Below, piece after piece: positions 30,914-33,609 of a stretch of 33,609 bases of DNA. Below the pieces are notes generated by a model. The model saw nothing but the letters and a program-made list of their open reading frames with translations, had not been told where the DNA came from and ran no database searches. The stretch spans positions 1 through 33,609 of the forward strand of contig NZ_JARUXE010000043.1 in the NCBI RefSeq assembly GCF_030433895.1, written 5' to 3'. The stretch comes from Arthrobacter sp. PsM3. Lineage in GTDB: Bacteria; Actinomycetota; Actinomycetes; Actinomycetales; Micrococcaceae. The position numbers and the translations under genes are program-made. Position 1 is the first letter of the stretch. Each line of letters begins with the position of its first letter.

Positions 30914-31210
30914 CTACTTCACCGCAATGAGCTCGATGAGTTTAATGTCGGGGTCCTTGGCCAGCATCGCCGGGCCGTGCTGGCCGAGAGCCGCGGGGAT
31001 GGCTCCGTCGAGGTGGGCCTGCCGGCCCTCCTCGGTGTCAAAGGTGTCAAAGATGCCGAACGTGTTCTCGCTGACGCGGAAGGCGTACCAGGTCCGGGTG
31101 CCGGGCTCAGTCAGAACGATGTCGCGGCCGCCGTTGAGGAAGTCCCAGACATCCTGCTCCTTCCCCGGCTTGGCTTCGACCAGTGCCAGCACTCCGTATT
31201 TTGGCGCCAC
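30914..31210 (-). CDS. Antibiotic-biosynthesis-monooxygenase-fold protein
   Basis: Small cytosolic protein of 98 residues with the ABM dimeric alpha/beta fold: VLALVEAKPGKEQDVWDFL at the first strand and helix, TRTWYAFRVSENTFGIFDTF for the central strands, and EGRQAHLDGAIPAAL for the second helix. Such proteins may be quinol or haem monooxygenases or merely ligand binders; no catalytic set allows a choice. GTG at 31210 has GAGGAG 7 bases upstream. A longer frame to 31246 has none. It lies 42 bases after the SRPBCC gene on the same strand. Confidence 0.82.
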   Translation of the reverse strand: MAPKYGVLALVEAKPGKEQDVWDFLNGGRDIVLTEPGTRTWYAFRVSENTFGIFDTFDTEEGRQAHLDGAIPAALGQHGPAMLAKDPDIKLIELIAVK

Positions 31211-31252
31211 GGCTGTCTCCTCAGAATTGGGCAGAGTCGGCCGCAAACCGGC

Positions 31253-31732
31253 CTATAGCCGCGAGTGTAGGCCCGTCCCGGGGTCCGGACAAGGCGTCGC
31301 GAGGAGGATCCCGCGCCCAGCAATGAGGCGTTCCAGATAGCGGCGCAGGATGACCCGCTCAACAAGCCAGCCCAGCGGTCCAAAGGGTGCCGAGAATTCA
31401 ATCCGGTCCGTCATAACCGCCCCAGCGCCGGTGGCCGCGAACTCGTGGACGTGGCGGAATGCTTTGAAAGGGCCCTTCGCTTGTTCATCCACGAACGACG
31501 TCGGGTAGTCGAGGCTTGTCACGCGGCTGGTCATGGTCAGGGGTACGCCGAAGTGCCGCGCCCGCCAGGTCACTTCCTCGCCGACGCTGATGAGTCCCTG
31601 GGTGACCCCGGCAACGGCACGCTCGCCCGAGGCCGCCATCGTCTCCACATGCGCGTCGATGCTGCGCGCCCGGTCGAACAACTGCTCCCGTGGGAGGACG
31701 GATTCGGTGCGGCAGACGAAGCTCACGGTCAT
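31253..31732 (-). CDS. SRPBCC (START-like) superfamily protein
   Basis: Cytosolic protein of 159 residues with the helix-grip fold of ligand-binding SRPBCC proteins: an opening strand TVSFVCRTESVLPREQLFDRA, VTWRARHFG, a DEQAKGPFKAFRHVHEF hairpin, and the long C-terminal helix PLGWLVERVILRRYLERLI. This subgroup includes cyclase/dehydrase-like proteins that bind hydrophobic ligands; no substrate can be named. ATG at 31732 is chosen by fold; it has no clear ribosome site. Directly upstream of the ABM gene. Confidence 0.8.
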   Translation of the reverse strand: MTVSFVCRTESVLPREQLFDRARSIDAHVETMAASGERAVAGVTQGLISVGEEVTWRARHFGVPLTMTSRVTSLDYPTSFVDEQAKGPFKAFRHVHEFAATGAGAVMTDRIEFSAPFGPLGWLVERVILRRYLERLIAGRGILLATPCPDPGTGLHSRL

Positions 31733-31810
31733 GCCGTCAGTCTGCCAGACGCCGGCCCCGACGGCGGCAGTCGTCGGGCACGCCCCGTCAGGCAACAACA
31801 ACGCGAACAA

Positions 31811-31873
31811 CAACGCGGGGTCAGTTACGGCCCATAAACCCGGGGTTTATGGGCCGTAACTGACCCCGCGTTG
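31811..31873. repeat. Dispersed palindrome, copy 4 (near-perfect 63 bp)
   Basis: Perfect 31-bp arms at 31811-31841 and 31843-31873 are separated by a single base. The outer part CAACGCGGGGTCA is shared with the other copies; the inner part is GTTACGGCCCATAAACCC. It lies 13 bases past the ABC permease stop. AACAACAACGCG is repeated at 31794-31805 and 31806-31817, so the left end is itself duplicated. Confidence 0.95.
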
Positions 31874-31886
31874 CTTGGGTGGGGAC

Positions 31887-32822
31887 TTAGCGGGTGCTGC
31901 CGGCCAGGAGGCCACGACGGCGGAGGAGTCGCTTTTCGATCGGGCCGAACACCAGCAGTTCGATCAGGATGCCGACGGCGAGGATCAGCAGGATCGCGGA
32001 CATCACGATGGTCATGTCGGACAGGTCGCGGCCCTGGTTGAGCATGGAGCCGAGGCCGAAGCCGATGGTGCCGCCGACGGCGATGATTTCCGCGGCCATC
32101 AGCGAGCGCCAGGAGAAGGCCCAGCCCTGTTTGAGGCCACTCAGGTACCCGGGCAGAGCGGCCGGGAGGATGATCTGGAGCGCGAGCTGGACCCGGGAGG
32201 CGCCCAGGACTTTCCCGACGCTGCGGTACTGCGGCGGGATCTGGTCCACGCCGGAGATCAGCCCGTTGATGATCGAGGGGATGGCGCCCATGAACACCAC
32301 GAAGTACACGGTGGCGTCGGTGAGGCCGAACCAGATGATGGCTGCGGGTACCCACGCCACGGACGGGAGCACCTGAAGCCCGGAGATGAGCGGCCCGAAG
32401 GCGCGGCGCAGCGGGGCGACCTGGGCCAGCACCAGTCCGATCGGGGTGGCGATGGCCACGCTGATCAGGAACCCCACGAGCCCGCGCTGCAGCGAGGTCC
32501 AGACCGCTTCCTGCAGCTTGCCCTCGGCCCAGAGATGGCCGAACTGCGCCACGACGTCCAGCGGCCCGGGCACCAGGTCCTGCCGTTTGAAGCCCATCGA
32601 CACATACAGCTGCCAGAAGATGATGAGGACCGCGATGGCGCCGACCGGCAGCAGGATCCGGCTCCAGTCGATCCGGGCCTTGCGCACGGCGTCGGACTGC
32701 AGCGAGTCCAGCCCGGCCTCGAGCTCGCGGAGGTCGGCCGAACCGGTGGAGGACCGGGTCAGGGCCGCGGTGATATGCCGGGTCTCGCCGGGCTCAACAA
32801 GCGAGGTTTGTTTACTTGGCAT
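31887..32822 (-). CDS. ssuC: ABC transporter permease, SsuC/TauC/NrtB type
   Basis: Membrane protein of 311 residues with about six helices. The cytosolic coupling loop is GASRVQLALQIILPAALPGYLSGLKQ, the EAA motif, followed by AFSWRSLMAAEII as in sulfonate, taurine and nitrate permeases. A hydrophilic N-terminal tail of about 60 residues precedes the first helix and is long for the family. ATG at 32822 overlaps the end of the ATPase gene by 11 bases and has GAGGAG about 10 bases upstream. Because sirohaem and reductase genes are close, sulfonate or a related sulfur source is the favoured substrate. Confidence 0.9.
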   Translation of the reverse strand: MPSKQTSLVEPGETRHITAALTRSSTGSADLRELEAGLDSLQSDAVRKARIDWSRILLPVGAIAVLIIFWQLYVSMGFKRQDLVPGPLDVVAQFGHLWAEGKLQEAVWTSLQRGLVGFLISVAIATPIGLVLAQVAPLRRAFGPLISGLQVLPSVAWVPAAIIWFGLTDATVYFVVFMGAIPSIINGLISGVDQIPPQYRSVGKVLGASRVQLALQIILPAALPGYLSGLKQGWAFSWRSLMAAEIIAVGGTIGFGLGSMLNQGRDLSDMTIVMSAILLILAVGILIELLVFGPIEKRLLRRRGLLAGSTR

Positions 32823-33537
32823 GGCGGCGGATCTCCTCGCGTAGCCGGGCGGTGATTTCGCCGGTGAGCTGGCCGGCCAGTCCGGCATCGGTGCGGTGCT
32901 CTTCGCTGACGTGCCATTCCCGCACCACGCGGCCGGGCCGGGAGGAGAGCAGCAGCACGCGCTGGCCCAGCCGCACGGCTTCCCGGACGTTGTGCGTGAC
33001 AAAAACGATGGTCCGACCGGTTTCCTTCCAGATCCGCTCCAGCTCGTCGTGCAGCAGGTCTCGGGTGATTGCGTCGAGGGCGGCGAAAGGCTCGTCCATC
33101 AGCAGCAGCTGCCGGTCCTGGGCGAGTGAGCGGGCCAGAGCCACGCGCTGGCGCATCCCGCCGGAGAGCTCGTGCGGGCGCTTGTCCCCCGCGCCGCCCA
33201 GGTGCACGAGGTCCAGCAGCTCCTTGGCCTTCACCCGGCGCTCGGCCTTGCCGACCCCACGGAGCTTCAGAGCCAGCTCGATGTTCTCCCGGGCGTTCAG
33301 CCAGGGGAACAGGGCCGCATCCTGGAACATGAAGGCGGCGCCGTCGCTCGGCACCTCGAGGGCGCCCGACGTCGGGGCCTCCAGTCCCGCCATGATGTTC
33401 AGCAGGGTGGACTTGCCGCAGCCGGAGGCACCGAGCAGGGCGACGAACTCGCCCTGCCCGATGCTGGCGTTGACGTCGTCCAGCACCGGGGCGCCGTCGC
33501 CGAAGCGCTTGCCCAGGTGTTCCAGTACGACTGGCAT
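32812..33537 (-). CDS. ssuB: ABC transporter ATP-binding protein, SsuB/TauB type
   Basis: Cytosolic ATPase of 241 residues driving the adjacent permease. Walker A is GASGCGKST (near 36-44), the signature is LSGGMRQR, Walker B is LLLMDEPFAALD, and the switch His is in VFVTHNVREAV. The EPFAALDAITR segment is typical of the nitrate/sulfonate/taurine group. The start at 33537 has AGGA 7 bases upstream; an ATG two codons earlier (33543) is also possible. A substrate-binding protein is expected beyond the end of the window. Confidence 0.92.
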   Translation of the reverse strand: MPVVLEHLGKRFGDGAPVLDDVNASIGQGEFVALLGASGCGKSTLLNIMAGLEAPTSGALEVPSDGAAFMFQDAALFPWLNARENIELALKLRGVGKAERRVKAKELLDLVHLGGAGDKRPHELSGGMRQRVALARSLAQDRQLLLMDEPFAALDAITRDLLHDELERIWKETGRTIVFVTHNVREAVRLGQRVLLLSSRPGRVVREWHVSEEHRTDAGLAGQLTGEITARLREEIRRHAK

Positions 33538-33554
33538 GGTCATGTCCTAACTAA

Positions 33555-33609
33555 GGTTGGCGGAGCGGGACTGGGGTTGGCGGAGCGGGACTGGGGTTGG
33601 CGGAGCGGG
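33555..33609. repeat. 20-bp tandem array running off the window
   Basis: The unit GGTTGGCGGAGCGGGACTGG occurs perfectly at 33555-33574 and 33575-33594, and a third copy is cut by the window end at 33609. It starts 12 bases upstream of the ssuB start region. The full copy number cannot be seen. Its site, between ssuB and the expected binding-protein gene, could affect their relative expression. Confidence 0.9.

Noticed and set aside
18078..31873. Insertion sequences or MITEs mobilised by a transposase in the window
   Set aside because: The palindromes lack clear target duplications and no transposase or RAYT gene is present here.
1..33609. tRNA, rRNA or known riboswitch
   Set aside because: No cloverleaf, rRNA core sequence or recognised riboswitch consensus was found in the intergenic regions on either strand by reading; a covariance-model search would be decisive.

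Overview
The window is high-GC DNA with dense, short-spaced genes. It reads as the chromosome of an actinobacterium, most likely a Micrococcaceae member of the Arthrobacter/Pseudarthrobacter type. This rests on gene content (FprA-type reductases, a PucR-controlled GABA pathway, PPK2, a bacterial topoisomerase IB, DUF1206), strong GC bias at third codon positions and several apparently leaderless promoters. The assignment is by pattern only; no rRNA, tRNA, CRISPR, phage gene or transposase is visible.

Layout. 1-374: repeat-rich gene-free DNA. 375-4023: ferredoxin-NADP reductase (fpr1, -), a RarD/EamA permease (+) and a two-domain universal stress protein (usp, -). 4190-13325: a probable accessory island. 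It holds an AMIN-like lipoprotein (+) and a minus-strand operon of a very small ORF, a one-TM protein with an internal repeat, a processive GT2 glycosyltransferase, a membrane-anchored NodB deacetylase, a secreted NodB deacetylase with two CBM-like domains, and a divergent GH10 lipoprotein. A second, internally deleted copy of usp (13325-13520) lies at the other edge in the same orientation, so the island is bracketed by direct repeats. 13575-18053: GABA catabolism (aminotransferase, aldehyde dehydrogenase) divergent from a PucR-family regulator. 18431-22010: PPK2 and a P-type ATPase with unusual membrane ion-site motifs. 22177-24185: CynX/NimT-type MFS transporter overlapping a GntR/FadR regulator. 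24264-27624: two uncharacterised membrane proteins, a DUF1206 protein and topoisomerase IB. 27794-33537: a sulfur-assimilation neighbourhood with a second reductase (fpr2), CysG-like sirohaem synthase, a small monooxygenase-fold protein, an SRPBCC protein and an SsuC/SsuB-type ABC transporter whose binding protein should lie just outside the window.

How the parts work together. Sirohaem from CysG and electrons from Fpr would feed a ferredoxin-dependent sulfite or nitrite reductase, while SsuBC imports sulfonates or similar anions. The aminotransferase and dehydrogenase turn GABA or aminobutyraldehyde into central metabolites under the PucR protein. The island operon looks like a self-contained system that makes, extrudes, partly deacetylates and trims an exopolysaccharide. 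It is the best candidate here for an undescribed system, because the GH10 enzyme has lost sugar-contact residues normally kept in xylanases.

A family of four large palindromes (18078, 22025, 27706, 31811) each begins 13-25 bases after a stop codon. Their arms differ between copies with partly compensating changes, which suggests that they act as a shared terminator or 3'-end element.
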